Positions 1 to 10,405 of a DNA stretch of 64,000 bases are shown in pieces. Source of the DNA: Bacillus nakamurai (GTDB lineage Bacteria; Bacillota; Bacilli; Bacillales; Bacillaceae); the NCBI RefSeq assembly GCF_001584325.1, contig NZ_LSAZ01000034.1:64403-128402 (forward strand). Reading direction: 5' to 3'. Each line of letters opens with the position of its first letter. Within the stretch, counting starts at the first letter, position 1. Both the position numbers and the translations under genes were made by a program. A model generated the notes under the pieces. The model was given only the letters and a program-made list of their open reading frames with translations. It had not been told where the DNA came from and did not search any database.

Positions 1-2
1 TC

Positions 3-1052
3 AATAATAAAAAAGATATGGAGATTGTCGCACAGGAAGCGAAAATGTCCGGGCAGGTCATTTTAATACTTGATGAAGTTCACAGGCTCGATAAGGGAAA
101 ACAGGATTTTCTGCTGCCTTATTTAGAAAACGGCATGATTATCTTAATCGGCGCAACGACAGCCAATCCCTACCACGCCATTAACCCGGCCATCAGAAGC
201 CGGACGCAAATATTTGAGCTTGAACCTTTAACGCCCGATTTAATCAAGCAGGCGCTGACAAGAGCGCTGAAGGATGAACACCGGGGACTCGGTTCTTACC
301 GTGTTGCAGTTGATGACGAAGCGATGGATCATTTCGCCAGCGGCTGCGGCGGAGACGTCCGTTCGGCCTTAAACGCGCTTGAGCTCTCCGTGTTATCAAC
401 GAAAGAGTCCGACGGCGGCGCCATCCGCATTACGCTTGAAACCGCGGAAGAATGCCTCCAGAAAAAAAGCTTTTCCCATGATAAAAACGGAGATGCGCAT
501 TATGACGTCTTATCCGCGTTCCAGAAATCGATTCGCGGCTCTGATGCAAACGCCGCCCTTCACTATTTGGCGCGTCTTATTGAAGCGGGAGATCTTGAAA
601 GCATATCACGGCGGCTTCTTGTCATTGCCTATGAAGATATCGGACTTGCAAGCCCGCAGGCCGGTGCCAGGGTGCTGAGCGCCATCCAGACCGCAGAGCG
701 GATCGGCTTTCCTGAAGCGAGAATACCGCTGGCTAACGCGGTCATTGAGCTGTGCCTTTCGCCAAAATCCAACTCCGCCATTTTAGCAGTTGATGAAGCG
801 ATCAAGGATATCAGGGCGGGGAAAATCGGAGACGTGCCGAAGCATTTAAAGGATGCGCACTATAAAGGGGCAGAAGAGCTCGGACGGGGAATCGGCTATC
901 AATATCCGCATAATTTTGAGAACGGCTGGGTAGAGCAGCAATACTTGCCTGACCCGCTAAAAAACAAACAATATTATAAGCCGAAACAAACGGGGAAATT
1001 TGAAGCCGCTATAAAGCAGGTATATGAAAAATTAATGAAGCAGAAAAAGTAG
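3..1052 (+). CDS. rarA: RarA/MgsA replication-associated recombination ATPase (5' end outside window)
   Basis: This is the C-terminal 349 residues of RarA (YrvN), an AAA+ ATPase acting at stalled replication forks with single-strand binding protein. The reading frame is already open at base 3, so the start lies outside the window; the ATG at 18 is internal. The visible part begins just before Walker B (ILILDEVHRL) and carries the sensor/arginine-finger stretch ATTANPYHAINPAIRSR, then the C-terminal tetramerisation domain typical of the family (AYEDIGLASPQA, HYKGAEELGRG). It is followed by a hairpin terminator and converges on tcdA. Identity is clear; only the N-terminal third is missing. Confidence 0.95.
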   Translation, partial: NNKKDMEIVAQEAKMSGQVILILDEVHRLDKGKQDFLLPYLENGMIILIGATTANPYHAINPAIRSRTQIFELEPLTPDLIKQALTRALKDEHRGLGSYRVAVDDEAMDHFASGCGGDVRSALNALELSVLSTKESDGGAIRITLETAEECLQKKSFSHDKNGDAHYDVLSAFQKSIRGSDANAALHYLARLIEAGDLESISRRLLVIAYEDIGLASPQAGARVLSAIQTAERIGFPEARIPLANAVIELCLSPKSNSAILAVDEAIKDIRAGKIGDVPKHLKDAHYKGAEELGRGIGYQYPHNFENGWVEQQYLPDPLKNKQYYKPKQTGKFEAAIKQVYEKLMKQKK

Positions 1053-1057
1053 CCAAG

Positions 1058-1087
1058 CAAGGACACAACGATGTGTTCTTGTTTTTT
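1058..1087 (+). terminator. Rho-independent terminator of rarA
   Basis: A 10-bp stem (CAAGGACACA / TGTGTTCTTG, one G-U pair) with a 4-base loop is followed by six Ts, a few bases after the rarA stop. Confidence 0.8.
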
Positions 1088-1140
1088 GTACATGAAAATG
1101 GAAGTCTTATAAAATCCCCGTAAGTTTCTGTTCAAAACAA

Positions 1141-1169
1141 AAAACAGCCTTACTCACTAAGGCTGTTTT
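1141..1169 (-). terminator. Terminator of tcdA (possibly bidirectional)
   Basis: Perfect 12-bp stem AAAACAGCCTTA / TAAGGCTGTTTT with a 5-base loop just past the tcdA stop. Read leftward it runs into a T-rich tract; rightward it also ends in Ts. Confidence 0.8.
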
Positions 1170-1174
1170 CCTTT

Positions 1175-1939
1175 TTATTTATCCTTCACTCTTTTAATTT
1201 CAATATCCTTCAAAAGCTCCATCACGACATGTCCGCCCATAATCAGGCCGGCCACTGACGGAACGAAAGCGTTGGAAGACGGCGGCATTTGCGCTTTGCG
1301 GATTTTCGCTTCATCATTCCCTACTTCTTTTCTGACCTCTTCCCGAATGACGATCGGGCTTTCATCAGAAAAGATAACCTGTACGCCTTTTTTAATCCCT
1401 TCTTTGCGAAGCCTTGTCCGGACGACTTTGGCAATCGGATCAGTATGGGTTTTGGAAATATCAGCGATTTGAAAGCGTGTCGGGTCTGTCTTGTTTGCCG
1501 CTCCCATGCTGGAAATTAACGGAATGTTCCGTTTCAGGCATTCCTTCATTAAATGGATTTTATAATGAATGGTATCTGACGCATCAATGACATAATCGAG
1601 AGGATAGTCAAAAAATTGCTCATACGTCTCTTCCGTATAAAACATTTTTAAAGCAATAACATCACAATCAGGGTTTATGTCAGCAATCCGCGCTTTCATT
1701 AAATCCGTCTTCGGCTGGCCCACCGTTGACAAGAGCGCGTGAATTTGGCGGTTTACGTTTGTAATGTCAACGTCATCTTTATCGACAAGCAGGATGCGCC
1801 CTACCCCTGACCTCGCCAAAGCTTCGGCTGCAAATGAACCGACTCCGCCGACGCCGAGAACGGCCACCGTGCTGTTTTTTAATGTTTCCAGCCCTTCTTT
1901 TCCAATCGCTAACTCATTACGGGAAAACTGGTGTAACAA
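1175..1939 (-). CDS. tcdA: tRNA threonylcarbamoyladenosine dehydratase
   Basis: TcdA (YrvM) uses ATP to cyclise t6A at position 37 of ANN-decoding tRNAs to ct6A; it is an E1/ThiF-like enzyme. The nucleotide-binding loop VLGVGGVGSFAAEA and the following LLVDKDDVDITNVNRQ stretch are visible near residues 29-60. I chose the TTG at 1939 because GGAGTGAGG sits just upstream and it gives 254 residues starting MLHQFSRNEL, the usual length. The frame stays open to an ATG at 2191, but that extension runs through the 6S RNA gene and resembles no protein. Transcribed leftward behind the 6S RNA. Confidence 0.93.
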   Translation of the reverse strand: MLHQFSRNELAIGKEGLETLKNSTVAVLGVGGVGSFAAEALARSGVGRILLVDKDDVDITNVNRQIHALLSTVGQPKTDLMKARIADINPDCDVIALKMFYTEETYEQFFDYPLDYVIDASDTIHYKIHLMKECLKRNIPLISSMGAANKTDPTRFQIADISKTHTDPIAKVVRTRLRKEGIKKGVQVIFSDESPIVIREEVRKEVGNDEAKIRKAQMPPSSNAFVPSVAGLIMGGHVVMELLKDIEIKRVKDK

Positions 1940-2004
1940 GAACCTCACTCCACATTCTGGTTTTATAGGATCACGGCTTAAAGAAGCCGTTGTTTCAGAA
2001 CATA

Positions 2005-2200
2005 AAAAATAAAGTCCCAATTGTGCCGTTGCAGCTTTCCTTCGTTTTGAACCCGCTCTCAGCAGGTGGGTGCCCTTTTTTAAATCTTGTAAGTCCTCTT
2101 TACCGAATGAAAAGAGGCATGTACGCCATTTAAAAATGCGGGCTCCCAAATCAAAAAAATGTTCGGTCAAAACTAGGTATTCAACTAACACATCAGGACT
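2005..2200 (-). ncRNA. bsrA: 6S-1 RNA (BsrA)
   Basis: The aspS-tcdA gap is the known site of 6S-1 RNA in B. subtilis, which binds the housekeeping RNA polymerase holoenzyme. Read on the minus strand the sequence starts near AGTCCTGATGTGTTAG and ends near GGGACTTTATTTTTT. The ends AAAGTCC and GGGACTTT pair to form the closing stem expected of 6S RNA. The length of about 196 nt fits. Exact ends are estimated by recall of the B. subtilis RNA and by the terminal pairing. Confidence 0.85.
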
Positions 2201-2263
2201 TTATTTAACTTGTCAAAATCATATCACAGCAGATTTTGATTTTCAAGAAACAAACTGCTCATC

Positions 2264-4042
2264 TTAATTTTTCACTTTACTTTTGACAGAAAGGTGAAGT
2301 TCATCAAGCTGGGCGTCGCTCACTTCTCCCGGCGCTTCTGTCAGCAGGCAGCTCGCGCTTGCCGTTTTCGGGAAGGCGATTGTATCTCTTAAATTCGTGC
2401 GGCCCGCAAGAAGCATAACCAAACGGTCCAAGCCAAGGGCAATTCCGCCGTGCGGAGGAGCGCCGTATTCAAATGCTTCGAGAAGATAACCGAATTCCTC
2501 AACCGCTTGTTCTTTTGTGAAGCCGAGGAGCGCAAACATTTTTTCTTGAATATCCTTTTCGAAAATACGGATCGAGCCGCCGCCCAGTTCGTAGCCGTTT
2601 AAGACAAGGTCATAGGCTTGCGCTTTCATGTCCTCAGGCGCGGTTTCGATCAGCTCAAGATCTTCACGCACAGGCATTGTAAACGGATGGTGCGCCGCAT
2701 AAAAACGGCCTTCTTCCGCGTCATGCTCTAATAGCGGCCAATCAACGACCCATAAGAAGTTGAAGAGGGTTTCGTCGATCAAGCCGCGCTCTTTTCCGAG
2801 CTTCAAACGAAGTGCGCCAAGCGATTGGGCGACAATCTCAAACTTGTCAGCGCCAAACAGCAGCAAATCGCCTTCAGCAGCGTCAAGCGCTTCAATCAGC
2901 TTCGCCTGCTTCTCTTCATCAAAGAATTTCGCAATCGGGCCTTTAACGCCTTCAGCTTCAACTTTTACCCATGCAAGGCCTTTGGCGCCGTAGTTTCCGG
3001 CAAATACGCCGAGCGCATCGATATCTTTTCTGGAATAGTCGCCGGCAGCGCCTTTGACATTGATGGCTTTGACAACGCCGCCGTTTGCAACGGCTGATGA
3101 GAACACTTTAAATTCGGTATCCTTCACAATGTCGGATACATCCGTCAGCAGCATGCCGAAGCGAGTATCCGGTTTATCGGAACCGTAACGGTTCATGGCT
3201 TCATCATACGTCATGCGCGGAAGCGGAAGTGAGACTTCGACGCCCTTTGTTTCTAGCATGACCTTCGCCATCATTTCTTCTGCAAGAGCCATAATGTCTT
3301 CTTGGCTCATGAAGGACATTTCGATATCGATTTGCGTGAATTCAGGCTGGCGGTCGGCACGCAAGTCTTCATCACGGAAGCAGCGGGCCACTTGATAATA
3401 ACGCTCAAAACCTGAAACCATCAGCAGCTGCTTAAAAATTTGCGGTGATTGCGGAAGGGCGTAAAATTCTCCTTCATGCACCCGGCTCGGCACTAAGTAA
3501 TCCCGGGCGCCTTCCGGTGAGCTTTTCGTTAAAATCGGTGTTTCAATATCGAGAAATCCGTTTTCATCCAAGAAATGGCGGATCGCCTTTGTTACCTGAT
3601 GACGCATTTGCAGTGTCTGGAACATGGCCGGACGGCGCAAATCCAAATAGCGGTATTTCAAACGGACGTCCTCTGAAACGTCATCCGCCTGCTCGCTGAT
3701 CGCAAACGGCGGAGTTTTTGCCGTGCTCAGCACCGTTACCGCTTCAGCCTTAATTTCGATTTTGCCCGTTTTCAGATTTTGATTCACTGTGCCTTCTTCA
3801 CGGGCAACAACCGTTCCTTCGATATCAAGCACGTATTCATTTCTGATGCTTTCCGCAACAGCAAGGGCTTCCGCTGATACGTCAGGATTAAATACCACTT
3901 GCACAATACCCGAACGGTCACGCAGATCAATAAAGATCAAACCGCCGAGATCACGCCGTTTCTGCACCCATCCTTTCAGTTTGACGGATTCGCCAATTGC
4001 TTTTTCAGTGATATCGCCACAATAAAATGTTCTTCCAAACAT
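2264..4042 (-). CDS. aspS: Aspartyl-tRNA synthetase
   Basis: Class II synthetase that charges tRNA-Asp; of the bacterial type with an inserted GAD domain. Visible are the N-terminal OB-fold ([19 protein letters not shown]), the motif 2 region ([20 protein letters not shown]) and motif 3 ([15 protein letters not shown]). The ATG at 4042 gives [10 protein letters not shown] and 592 residues, the usual length, with GGAGAGG upstream. hisS ends 17 bases before this start, so the two synthetase genes are co-transcribed and probably share the T-box upstream of hisS. Confidence 0.97.
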   Translation of the reverse strand: MFGRTFYCGDITEKAIGESVKLKGWVQKRRDLGGLIFIDLRDRSGIVQVVFNPDVSAEALAVAESIRNEYVLDIEGTVVAREEGTVNQNLKTGKIEIKAEAVTVLSTAKTPPFAISEQADDVSEDVRLKYRYLDLRRPAMFQTLQMRHQVTKAIRHFLDENGFLDIETPILTKSSPEGARDYLVPSRVHEGEFYALPQSPQIFKQLLMVSGFERYYQVARCFRDEDLRADRQPEFTQIDIEMSFMSQEDIMALAEEMMAKVMLETKGVEVSLPLPRMTYDEAMNRYGSDKPDTRFGMLLTDVSDIVKDTEFKVFSSAVANGGVVKAINVKGAAGDYSRKDIDALGVFAGNYGAKGLAWVKVEAEGVKGPIAKFFDEEKQAKLIEALDAAEGDLLLFGADKFEIVAQSLGALRLKLGKERGLIDETLFNFLWVVDWPLLEHDAEEGRFYAAHHPFTMPVREDLELIETAPEDMKAQAYDLVLNGYELGGGSIRIFEKDIQEKMFALLGFTKEQAVEEFGYLLEAFEYGAPPHGGIALGLDRLVMLLAGRTNLRDTIAFPKTASASCLLTEAPGEVSDAQLDELHLSVKSKVKN

Positions 4043-4059
4043 AGCGTTCCTCTCCTTCA

Positions 4060-5331
4060 CTACTTTTGATCTGCCTTTAACACTTGTATCAGCTCATCTA
4101 AAACCACTTCACGCTGTTCTCCGGTATCCGCATTTTTTAGATTGATTTTGTTTTGGGCAAGCTCGTCTTCCCCTAAAATCGCTATAAAACGCGCTCCCAG
4201 ACGGTCAGCTGTTTTGAATTGGCCCTTCATTTTTTTGTTTTCATAATCAATTTCGCTTGAAATGCCGGCTTCTCTCAGTTTGTACACGAGAGAAACGGAA
4301 TAATCCTTCGCCTTTTCTCCAAGCGTTACGATATAGCAGTCAATTCCCCGGTTGACGGGAAGCTCCGTTTTCTCTGCGTCAATCGCCGCCAGGAGGCGTT
4401 CGATGCTCATTGCAAACCCGATACCCGGCGCTTCCGGTCCGCCAATCTGCTCGACAAGCCCGTCATAGCGCCCGCCGCCGGCAAGTGTTGTAATCGCTCC
4501 GAAACCTTCTGCATTGCTCATGATTTCAAACGCAGTATGATTGTAATAATCAAGCCCTCTGACAAGGTTCGGATCAATCTCAAACGGAATGCCGAGCGCT
4601 GTTACGTATTGCTGCACCTTTTGAAAATAGGCTGCCGATTCTTCATTTAAATAATCAAGAATAGACGGAGCCGTTTTCATCAGCTCATGCTCCCTGTCTT
4701 TCTTGCAATCGAGAATTCTGAGCGGATTTGTGTGCAGGCGCGACTGGCAGTCTGAACAAAATTCACCGATGCGCGGTTCAAAATGTTTGACGAGCGCTTC
4801 CCGATAAGCCTGACGGCTGTTTTGATCACCGAGGCTGTTCAGCACGAGCTTGACATTTTTCAAGCCGGCTTTTCGGTAAATACTCATCGCAAGCGCGATC
4901 ACTTCTGCGTCTACGGCCGGATCTTTAGAACCGATGGCTTCAATCCCGAATTGATAGAATTGGCGGAAGCGTCCCGTCTGCGGGCGTTCATAACGGAACA
5001 TCGGCCCGACATAGTAAAGTTTCGTCGGCTGAACCGGATTCGCGAATAATTTATTTTCATTAAACGCGCGTACAGCAGCAGCCGTACCTTCAGGACGAAG
5101 CGTCAGGCTTCTGCCTTTGCGGTCTTCAAAGGTATACATTTCTTTTTGCACGATGTCTGTAGATTCACCGACGCCTCTTGCGAACAGTTCTGTATGTTCA
5201 AAAATCGGCGTGCGGATTTCTTTATATTGATAAGTACGGCACGTGTCTCTCATTATTTGTTCAACGAACTGCCATCTGTCTGATTCACCCGGCAGTATAT
5301 CCTGTGTGCCTCTCGGAATGTGATATGCCAT
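4060..5331 (-). CDS. hisS: Histidyl-tRNA synthetase
   Basis: Class II synthetase for tRNA-His. It carries the HisRS signatures [14 protein letters not shown] and [14 protein letters not shown] and the motif 2 region [19 protein letters not shown], and ends in an anticodon-binding domain. The ATG at 5331 ([10 protein letters not shown]) follows AAGGAGG and gives 423 residues, matching the family; a longer in-frame start reaches back into the T-box terminator and is unlikely. First gene of the hisS-aspS operon and controlled by the T-box leader just upstream. Confidence 0.97.
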   Translation of the reverse strand: MAYHIPRGTQDILPGESDRWQFVEQIMRDTCRTYQYKEIRTPIFEHTELFARGVGESTDIVQKEMYTFEDRKGRSLTLRPEGTAAAVRAFNENKLFANPVQPTKLYYVGPMFRYERPQTGRFRQFYQFGIEAIGSKDPAVDAEVIALAMSIYRKAGLKNVKLVLNSLGDQNSRQAYREALVKHFEPRIGEFCSDCQSRLHTNPLRILDCKKDREHELMKTAPSILDYLNEESAAYFQKVQQYVTALGIPFEIDPNLVRGLDYYNHTAFEIMSNAEGFGAITTLAGGGRYDGLVEQIGGPEAPGIGFAMSIERLLAAIDAEKTELPVNRGIDCYIVTLGEKAKDYSVSLVYKLREAGISSEIDYENKKMKGQFKTADRLGARFIAILGEDELAQNKINLKNADTGEQREVVLDELIQVLKADQK

Positions 5332-5372
5332 CTTACAGGCCTCCTTCATTGTCTTTCTTAAAAACATAAAAT

Positions 5373-5418
5373 AAAAAACTCCCGCCCCTACTATACATGT
5401 ATAGTAGGGACGAGAGTT
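5373..5418 (-). terminator. Conditional terminator of the hisS T-box
   Basis: Long stem of about 18 bp with one mismatch closing on ACATGT, followed on the minus strand by a run of Ts. It overlaps the antiterminator partner of the T-box motif. Confidence 0.9.
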
Positions 5419-5669
5419 ATACCCGTGGTGCCACCCTAGTTGGAACGCCTCAGCATTCCCGCTCTGGCCTTTAACGCAGGTTCACGTCCGCTGCCTAATG
5501 ACCGGTGCATCATCATGCAAAAGCGTTCAGCAGGAAACCTCCGGAGTGTTGTTTCGAGAAAGATGCAGTGCGGATCCGCTTTCAGCCCGGGACGGTTCCT
5601 CTCTTCTCCATGCATTCTGACCTACTCTTCTCCATTATCGGTTCAAATGATTTCATATGTACATCAATT
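5373..5669 (-). promoter_or_regulatory. T-box riboswitch leader of hisS-aspS
   Basis: On the minus strand the leader contains the invariant T-box AGGGTGGCACCACGGGTA (complement of 5420-5437). It is followed by a strong GC-rich terminator (stem arms around 5377-5394 and 5401-5418 with a T-run at 5373-5378). Uncharged tRNA-His would pair with the TGGCACC bulge and favour the antiterminator. The specifier loop was not assigned with certainty; a CAC lies in the upstream part. The 5' end is estimated from the promoter. Confidence 0.93.
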
Positions 5670-5675
5670 TCTATT

Positions 5676-5704
5676 ATAATAATGGGATTGCACTTCTCTG
5701 TCAA
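5676..5704 (-). promoter_or_regulatory. Sigma-A promoter of the hisS leader
   Basis: On the minus strand TTGACA (complement of 5699-5704) is 17 bases from TATTAT (complement of 5676-5681), with an overlapping TATAAT. The -35 box overlaps the yrzK stop codon. Confidence 0.75.
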
Positions 5705-5871
5705 GTTTTATTCCGTCTGTTTCTCCTTGAGACGGCTTCCTTTGATAAGAGTCCGAGCTCCGAAGACGTCTCTTCAAGATAGCCGGCCTGATCCGCCCCA
5801 GCCTGTTCACTGAAGTGCAGATTTGCTTCTGTATCATGCAGCGCGCGACCCATTTTTGGTTGATATTTCAT
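5701..5871 (-). CDS. yrzK: Small uncharacterised protein YrzK
   Basis: A 56-residue reading frame starting [20 protein letters not shown] and ending RRNRRNKT, with AAAGGTG seven bases upstream of the ATG. Its position between hisS and yrvJ matches yrzK of B. subtilis. It is hydrophilic with an acidic centre and a very basic C-terminus, with no membrane segment. Function is unknown. Its stop codon overlaps the -35 box of the hisS promoter. Confidence 0.75.
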   Translation of the reverse strand: MKYQPKMGRALHDTEANLHFSEQAGADQAGYLEETSSELGLLSKEAVSRRNRRNKT

Positions 5872-6001
5872 GATTTGCACACCTTTTCGCTGTATTTATG
5901 ACTAGTATAAACAAATCATTTTATTTTTATTTAACATTCAGCAAGGAAATTACGATATTATACAAGAATATATTTTAGTTAGTTCAGAAAGGAGGACAGC
6001 C

Positions 6002-7558
6002 ATGAATAAGAAAACTCTTGCTCTTATTTTATGCAGCGTCATCATCACAGCACTTCTTCCGTCATTTCATACCGTCATTGCCGCAGAGGGAGAAGCCGTC
6101 ATCGCAACAGACAAGATCAATGTCAGAGGCGGTCCCGGCCTGAGCTATGGAATTATAGCTGAAGTGAAAAAAGGAGAAAGATATCCGATCCTCAAAGAAG
6201 AGGGTGACTGGGTGCAGGTTCAGCTGAGCTCCGGCAAAACCGGATGGGTCGTCTCCTGGCTGATATCAAAAACAACCGGGGGGACAAGCAGTTCGTCCGC
6301 ACAAAGCGGAACAGTCACTTCAACTGATCCTGACCTCCGAATCAGAAAAGGGCCAGGAACTTCGTACGAAGTCATCGGCAAACTGCCGCAAGGCGAAAGT
6401 GCCTCTGTCCTTGACAAGAACACCGGCTGGGTAAAAATTTCTTATCAAGGAACGTCCGGATGGGTTTCTTCCGAATACGTTACAGCGGGAAGCCGCGGGC
6501 AGGAGCCGGGAGAGAATCGGTCCCAAAACGGCTCAAAAAGCGGGACGGTCGGCGTTTCCTCACTGAATGTCAGAAGCGCAGCATCACATGATTCAGCAAT
6601 TATCACAAAATTATCCCGCGGAACAAAGGTATCGATTTTAAGCGAAGACCACGGCTGGCTGAATATTGAAGCAAACGGGCAAAAAGGATGGGCGGCGAGC
6701 CACTATATCATAAGGGAGTCTGATTCATCAGACAGCGCTTCCGGCTCCGGCGGCTCTGACAGCTCAAGCTCCGCGAAAAAAGCGTATATTGTTTACGGCG
6801 GGACGAATTTAAGAAGCTCGGCTTCAACCTCTGCTTCCATCGTGGAACGGGCCAATAAGGGCGCATCTTACCCGATTATCGGATCCAGCGGCAAATGGTA
6901 TGAAGTCCGGCTAGAAAACGGCCAAACGGCTTATGTGGCCAGCTGGGTCGTCCAGACGTCAAAAAGCGGGGAGGAATCCGGCGAAGCACCGGCCCCTAAA
7001 GCCTCGGGCGGAAACGGATCACTCAAAAACAAAACGATCGTTGTTGACCCCGGACACGGCGGGAAAGACAGCGGAACGATCGGCTACTCAGGACAGTTCG
7101 AAAAAAACTTAACGATTAAAACCGCTAAACTTTTAGCAGGCAAATTGAGAGCAGCCGGCGCAAATGTGTATGTCACAAGGCAGGACGATACGTTTATCAG
7201 CCTGCAGTCACGTGTCTCAACCTCTCATTACCGAAATGCAGATGCCTTTATCAGCATTCACTATGACAGCTATGCTGATACATCGACCCGCGGAAGCACG
7301 GCGTATTATTACAGTCCGTCAAAGGATCGTGAGCTTGCCTCAGACGTTCACTCCGAAGTGGTGAAGCGTTCGCCTATTCCTGACCGCGGCGTATTATTCG
7401 GGGATTATTACGTACTGAGGGAAAACAAGCGGCCTGCCATGCTGTATGAGCTCGGCTATCTCAGTCATCCGCAAGAAGAAACGATCTTACATAGCGGCTC
7501 TTATCAGGAAAAGGTGACAGACGGAATTGAAAGCGGATTGGAACATTATTTTCAGTAA
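6002..7558 (+). CDS. yrvJ: Exported N-acetylmuramoyl-L-alanine amidase with four SH3b domains
   Basis: A 518-residue secreted wall hydrolase. Residues 1-27 form a signal peptide (MNKKTLALILCSVIITALLP, then IAAEG). Four bacterial SH3 repeats follow at about 32-90, 103-162, 178-238 and 255-318, each with the INVRGGPGLSY-type start and a GW near the end; they are separated by Ser/Gly linkers. The C-terminal Amidase_3 domain (about 345-516) shows VVDPGHGGKDSG, SIHYDSY and the late glutamate in MLYELGYLSH, consistent with zinc-dependent cleavage of the MurNAc-L-Ala bond. GGAGG precedes the start. It is a single gene read opposite to its neighbours. Confidence 0.93.
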   Translation: MNKKTLALILCSVIITALLPSFHTVIAAEGEAVIATDKINVRGGPGLSYGIIAEVKKGERYPILKEEGDWVQVQLSSGKTGWVVSWLISKTTGGTSSSSAQSGTVTSTDPDLRIRKGPGTSYEVIGKLPQGESASVLDKNTGWVKISYQGTSGWVSSEYVTAGSRGQEPGENRSQNGSKSGTVGVSSLNVRSAASHDSAIITKLSRGTKVSILSEDHGWLNIEANGQKGWAASHYIIRESDSSDSASGSGGSDSSSSAKKAYIVYGGTNLRSSASTSASIVERANKGASYPIIGSSGKWYEVRLENGQTAYVASWVVQTSKSGEESGEAPAPKASGGNGSLKNKTIVVDPGHGGKDSGTIGYSGQFEKNLTIKTAKLLAGKLRAAGANVYVTRQDDTFISLQSRVSTSHYRNADAFISIHYDSYADTSTRGSTAYYYSPSKDRELASDVHSEVVKRSPIPDRGVLFGDYYVLRENKRPAMLYELGYLSHPQEETILHSGSYQEKVTDGIESGLEHYFQ

Positions 7559-7560
7559 CA

Positions 7561-7588
7561 AAAAAAGCGGCCGAATGGCAGCTTTTTT
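7561..7588. terminator. Terminator between convergent yrvJ and dtd
   Basis: AAAAAAGCGGCC / GGCAGCTTTTTT hairpin with a short loop in the 28-base space between converging genes; A and T tails suit both directions. Confidence 0.75.
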
Positions 7589-8030
7589 ATTGTTTAGAAT
7601 CCATGATCAATGTGACAGGCCCTGAGTTTGTCAGTTGAACATCCATCATGGCTCCGAATGTTCCGGTTTCGACTTTGACCCCTTTTTCACGAAGAAGCTC
7701 GTTCCATTTTTCATAAAGGAGCAGAGCTTGATCCGGCTTGGCCGCATTCATAAAATTCGGGCGGCGTCCTTTTTTCGTTTCTCCGTAAAGCGTAAACTGG
7801 GAGACTGATAAAAGTTCTCCGCCTGTGTCTAAAAGCGATAGATTCATCTTCCCGCTTTCGTCTTCAAAAATCCGGAGATTAATAATTTTGTCGGCTAAAT
7901 AAGCGGCATCTTCCGCTGTATCTTCATGAGTGACGCCGACAAGCGCCATAATGCCGGGGCCGATCCGGCCGACTTCGGTGCCGTCAACTGTCACGCTTGC
8001 TTCTGTTACGCGCTGAACAACTAATCTCAT
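7587..8030 (-). CDS. dtd: D-aminoacyl-tRNA deacylase
   Basis: Dtd (YrvI) hydrolyses D-amino acids and glycine mischarged on tRNA. The 147 residues are standard length. The signature [17 protein letters not shown] (around 78-94) and the C-terminal NSGPVTL, which carries the Gly-cis-Pro selectivity motif, are both present. It starts 13 bases after the relA stop behind AAAGGAG and is probably co-transcribed with relA. Confidence 0.96.
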   Translation of the reverse strand: MRLVVQRVTEASVTVDGTEVGRIGPGIMALVGVTHEDTAEDAAYLADKIINLRIFEDESGKMNLSLLDTGGELLSVSQFTLYGETKKGRRPNFMNAAKPDQALLLYEKWNELLREKGVKVETGTFGAMMDVQLTNSGPVTLIMDSKQ

Positions 8031-8042
8031 TGTAAGCTCCTT

Positions 8043-10247
8043 TTAATTCATTACCCGGCGTACTGAATAAATGTCTCTGATCTGTTTGATCCGCTCGACC
8101 ACTTTATGCAGATGATTGATGTTTTGAATGAAAATCGCCATATGAATCGTTGCCACTTTATTGCGGTCGGATTTGCCGGAAACAGATGAAATATTTGTTT
8201 TCGTTTCATTTACGGCTTGAAGCACCTCGTTTAACAGTCCGCGGCGGTCATAGCCTAAAATTTCGATTTCAACATTATATTCCTTGCGCTTTTGAACATG
8301 TGATTCATGTTCCCATTCGACTGGGATAAGACGCTCCTGCGCTTCATTTGTTTTCACGTTCGGACAGTCGTCACGGTGAACGGATACACCGCGGCCTTTT
8401 GTAATAAAGCCGACGATATGGTCGCCAGGCACCGGGTTGCAGCATTTTGACAAACGGACGAGAAGATTGTCAATGCCTTTTACGCGGACCCCCGCTTCCC
8501 GCTTTCTGCCTTGCGGATACTGCTTCGGCTCAGCAGTGACCTCTTGAACGATTTTTTCCTGCTCTTCCTGATCACGCAGCTTCCGTTCTTTTTCCGTCAG
8601 CCTGTTGGCCACCTGCAAAGCAGTGATGCCGTTATAGCCTACCGCCGCATACATATCCTCTTCATTAGTGAAATTAAACTTATCGGCGACCTTTTGAAGG
8701 TTGTCAGGCGTTAAAACGTCCTTCACCTCAAAATCAAGGTTCTTAATTTCTTTCTCGACCAGTTCACGGCCCTTTTCGACGTTTTCTTCACGCCGCTGTT
8801 TTTTAAAGAACTGGCGGATTTTATGTTTCGCCTGCGAGGTCTGGGCAAGTTTGACCCAGTCTTGGCTCGGTCCGTACGAATGCTTGGAAGTCAAAATTTC
8901 GACGATGTCCCCCGTTCTCAGCTTATGGTCAAGCGTCACCATTTTTCCGTTGACTTTCGCTCCGATTGTTTTATTGCCGATTTCCGAATGAATTCTGTAG
9001 GAAAAGTCGATCGGAACGGAGCCTGACGGAAGCTCTATGACATCGCCTTTTGGCGTAAACACGTATACCATGTCAGAAAACAAATCAATTTTTAATGATT
9101 CCATAAATTCTTCCGCATCGGTTGATTCGTTTTGGAATTCCAATATTTCACGGAACCAAGAAAGCTTTTTCTCAAATGTCGCTTCTTCGTTTGCCGCCTT
9201 GCCTTCTTTATATGCCCAGTGGGCCGCAACCCCGTATTCAGCTATTTCATGCATCTCGAATGTTCTGATCTGCACTTCCAGCGGGTCGCCTTTAGGCCCT
9301 ATCACAGTCGTGTGAAGGGATTGATACATGTTTGGCTTAGGCATCGCAATATAATCTTTAAATCTGCCCGGCATCGGCTTCCAGCAAGTGTGGATAATGC
9401 CGAGCACCGCATAGCAGTCTTTTATGCTTCCGACAAGAATACGGACGGCGAGCAGATCATATATTTCATTGAATTGTTTGTTTTGCAGCGCCATCTTGCG
9501 ATAAATACTGTAAATATGCTTCGGGCGGCCCGAGAAGTCAGCTTTGATGTTCACTTCTTCGACACGTTTTTTCACTTCGTTGACAACCTCATCTACATAA
9601 AGTTCGCGTTCCGCGCGCTTTTTCTTCATGAGGTTTACGATTCTGTAATATTGCTGAGGATTCAAATAACGGAGAGCGGTATCCTCAAGCTCCCATTTAA
9701 TTTTAGAAATCCCGAGGCGGTGTGCCAAAGGAGCAAAGATTTCAAGCGTCTCATTTGAAATTCTCCGCTGTTTTTCCTGAGGAAGATGCTTTAACGTGCG
9801 CATATTATGAAGGCGATCCGCCAGCTTGATCAATATGACTCTTATATCCTGAGCCATAGCGACAAACATTTTGCGATGGTTTTCCGCCTGCTGTTCCTCT
9901 TGAGATTTATACTTAATTTTACCGAGCTTCGTTACACCGTCCACAAGCATCGCCACTTCTTCTGAGAATGTTTCCTTTAGATCATCGAGGGTGACATCGG
10001 TGTCCTCCACCACATCATGCAAAAATCCGCCTGCAATTGTGGATGGGTCCATTTCAAGATCAACGAGAATACCCGCCACCTGAATCGGATGAATGATGTA
10101 CGGCTCACCTGATTTGCGGTACTGTTCGCGATGCGCGTCTTGTGCGTACAGGTAAGCTTTCTCAACAAACGCAATCTGCTCCTCCGGCAGATAGGTGCGT
10201 GCTTTATCTATTACTTGCTCGGCAGTCAATACTTGTTCGTTCGCCAT
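8043..10247 (-). CDS. relA: Bifunctional (p)ppGpp synthetase/hydrolase
   Basis: Long RSH enzyme of 734 residues, the full family length. Domains in order: HD hydrolase (about 45-195, with HDVVEDTD), synthetase (about 235-345, with [13 protein letters not shown]), TGS (about 392-452, [20 protein letters not shown]), zinc-finger/helical region ([11 protein letters not shown] near 585) and ACT (about 660-734). It makes and degrades the alarmone that sets the stringent response and senses the ribosome. Both catalytic halves look intact. Located between apt and dtd as in B. subtilis. Confidence 0.98.
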   Translation of the reverse strand: MANEQVLTAEQVIDKARTYLPEEQIAFVEKAYLYAQDAHREQYRKSGEPYIIHPIQVAGILVDLEMDPSTIAGGFLHDVVEDTDVTLDDLKETFSEEVAMLVDGVTKLGKIKYKSQEEQQAENHRKMFVAMAQDIRVILIKLADRLHNMRTLKHLPQEKQRRISNETLEIFAPLAHRLGISKIKWELEDTALRYLNPQQYYRIVNLMKKKRAERELYVDEVVNEVKKRVEEVNIKADFSGRPKHIYSIYRKMALQNKQFNEIYDLLAVRILVGSIKDCYAVLGIIHTCWKPMPGRFKDYIAMPKPNMYQSLHTTVIGPKGDPLEVQIRTFEMHEIAEYGVAAHWAYKEGKAANEEATFEKKLSWFREILEFQNESTDAEEFMESLKIDLFSDMVYVFTPKGDVIELPSGSVPIDFSYRIHSEIGNKTIGAKVNGKMVTLDHKLRTGDIVEILTSKHSYGPSQDWVKLAQTSQAKHKIRQFFKKQRREENVEKGRELVEKEIKNLDFEVKDVLTPDNLQKVADKFNFTNEEDMYAAVGYNGITALQVANRLTEKERKLRDQEEQEKIVQEVTAEPKQYPQGRKREAGVRVKGIDNLLVRLSKCCNPVPGDHIVGFITKGRGVSVHRDDCPNVKTNEAQERLIPVEWEHESHVQKRKEYNVEIEILGYDRRGLLNEVLQAVNETKTNISSVSGKSDRNKVATIHMAIFIQNINHLHKVVERIKQIRDIYSVRRVMN

Positions 10248-10362
10248 GGAATCACCTTTTTTAAATGTAAACTGTATTAGTTTATTATCAAGAAAAAAAC
10301 GAGAGATGTAAAGGGCAGAAGTTCAAAACACCTAAAGATTCTGTCAGCATGATGAAATAATA

Positions 10363-10396
10363 GGAAAAAAGCACCCGGTCATGAGTGCTTTTTTCC
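10363..10396 (-). terminator. Terminator of apt
   Basis: Stem GGAAAAAAGCAC / GTGCTTTTTTCC lies just past the apt stop and ends in Ts on either strand, separating apt from relA. Confidence 0.75.
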
Positions 10397-10405
10397 ATTA
10401 TGCGG

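Noticed and set aside
5440-5813. Open frames on the plus strand in the hisS leader
   Set aside because: Antisense to the T-box RNA and yrzK.
9132-9758. 208-codon open frame on the plus strand
   Set aside because: Antisense to relA, no ribosome binding site and no recognisable domain.
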